A stretch of DNA of 64,000 nucleotides, taken from positions 36,838,742-36,902,741 of the forward strand of contig NC_079207.1 of assembly GCF_026745355.1 (NCBI RefSeq), written 5' to 3'. This stretch comes from Beta vulgaris subsp. vulgaris (lineage: Eukaryota; Streptophyta; Magnoliopsida; Caryophyllales; Amaranthaceae). Positions 63,150 through 64,000 of this stretch are shown piece by piece (within the stretch, counting starts at the first letter, position 1; every line of letters starts with the position of its first letter). A program made the position numbers and the translations under genes. The notes beneath the pieces were generated by a model. It was not told where the DNA came from, did not search any database, and worked only from the letters and a program-made list of their open reading frames with translations.

Positions 63150-64000
63150 TGATAAGAGGTTTTTAGTGTGTCGTTAAGGCACCAAAAATCGCTTTCCAAA
63201 CAATATTTATAAGTCCTAACAAGCAATTACTAAGAGAATAGTAAGGGCAAGTCAAGGGTCGATCCATAGGGAAACAGGGATTGGTTAAAGTCTATCAAGT
63301 CTAGACTACCTAATTGAAAGGTATTTGGGGGTTTGAAAGAGGTTTGGTAACAATTAAGACTAACTAATAACAGAAGCAAATATCACGAGTCTAAATATCA
63401 AATAAAAGACACTAGAGTTAAGGTTACTAGTATGAATAAGAACGGATAATGATTGTTAATGCGATTGTGAAGCAACAAAGACGATTATGCAAGGTTTAGT
63501 TTTCCTCTAAAATCTCGAGTCCTCTCTCGAATGGTCCTCAAGAGTAATCACTTAATCAATCAACTAAATCCTCTCTCGAATGGACTTTAGTTCATTGATT
63601 AAGAGATTCAATAAGTTCGGAAAACCCCTAATGAAGGATCCCCTTAATTTCTATCCAATATCTTGGCCTAGAGATTAAGTTGATTCTTGGGGATGATAAA
63701 AGAGTTCAAAATTCGATTTAAGAACATTTGAAATCAAAATACCAAAGTATAAATGTGATCAATATCTATCCTAAGGTTTCAAAACACCAAGATTAATGCA
63801 TAAACTTCTTTAAACGTCACAATCACATCAACAACACATTTAAAACCCTAATTCATACTTTCCACTTAACCCTAGATATGAAACTACTCACTAATCATGG
63901 AGTCTAAGCAATTAAACATGAAAACTATGACTAATCTAAGGCTAAACATGATTAAGAGATAATCAAACTAATAGAAATCACAATTATGAGACTATGAGAA
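63150..64000 (-). repeat. 5' LTR of the Athila/Tat-like element (partial)
   Basis: Matches 58689-59540 with few substitutions and short indels; runs off the window end. Its promoter portion (on the minus strand the LTR start lies to the right) is not visible. Confidence 0.92.

Larger units (their letters stand above)
58689..64000 (-). mobile_element. Athila/Tat-like gypsy element, LARD-type, minus strand (right end beyond window)
   Basis: LTRs 58689-60399 and from 63150 onward are near-identical where both are seen, with TGATAAG...CTTATCA inverted ends. A primer site (63129-63146) lies by the right LTR and a polypurine tract by the left, so it reads on the minus strand. The internal region is only about 2.75 kb with a gag remnant and no pol, as in a large retrotransposon derivative. 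The last base of its target duplication is outside the window. Confidence 0.9.

Overview
The window is plant nuclear DNA, most likely from a eudicot. It is AT-rich and made almost entirely of transposable elements inserted into one another. Every well-resolved protein belongs to a plant element family: Ty1/copia Sirevirus, L1-like LINE with a DUF4283/CCHC ORF1, hAT with a TTF/DUF4371-type transposase, Tekay/Del-like and Athila/Tat-like Ty3/gypsy. Caryophyllales is possible, but the species cannot be fixed from the sequence. The only host-gene material seen is one 84-codon exon of a MATE/DTX transporter at 1723-1974 (minus). There are no rRNA or tRNA genes and no CRISPR array.

Left part (1-20,037). 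A minisatellite, a ~375-bp foldback and the MATE exon come first. A repeat with tRNA-promoter-like boxes (2385-2641) is then split by hAT-like DNA beginning at 2642 and ending at 19827. Its other end continues at 19828, and a related unsplit copy at 20937-21050 shows what the junction looked like. Inside lies LINE 1 (4101-8617 and 19277-19499), which is interrupted by a complete 10.7-kb Sirevirus (Sire1, 8618-19276, plus strand) with a near-exact 5-bp target duplication.

Middle part (20,038-52,840). A hAT element with a duplicated 5' region and a broken DUF4371-type transposase is split at 23,969/52,002 by Sire2 (23970-51996, minus strand, TSD CTAAA). Sire2 was itself hit twice. LINE 2 (28529-33500, TSD of 18 bp) lies in its reverse transcriptase. 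Sire3 (34293-48132, plus strand, TSD AGTTC) lies in the linker between integrase and RT. Sire3 carries a 2.7-kb solo LTR (42191-44935, TSD GCTGG) inside its third ORF. This gives up to four levels of nesting with matching target duplications. Sire2 has also lost its integrase core, where a ~150-bp CACTA-like fragment now sits.

Right part (52,841-64,000). A 5'-truncated LINE 3 fragment is interrupted by a Ty3/gypsy element of Tekay/Del type (LTR 54544-56400, then gag, protease and RT). That element is interrupted at 58689 by an Athila/Tat-like element in minus orientation. This last element has long LTRs, a tRNA-Asp-type primer site and only a gag remnant, so it resembles a LARD; its right LTR runs off the window.

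Almost all element genes carry stops and frameshifts, so the region looks like inactive, probably silenced repeat DNA. The longest intact reading frame with a clear role is the Sire1 gag (409 codons). By eye the LTR pairs of Sire1 and Sire3 differ at only about 1.5-2% of positions, so these are the younger insertions. The three Sireviruses each keep a third, envelope-position ORF downstream of pol.
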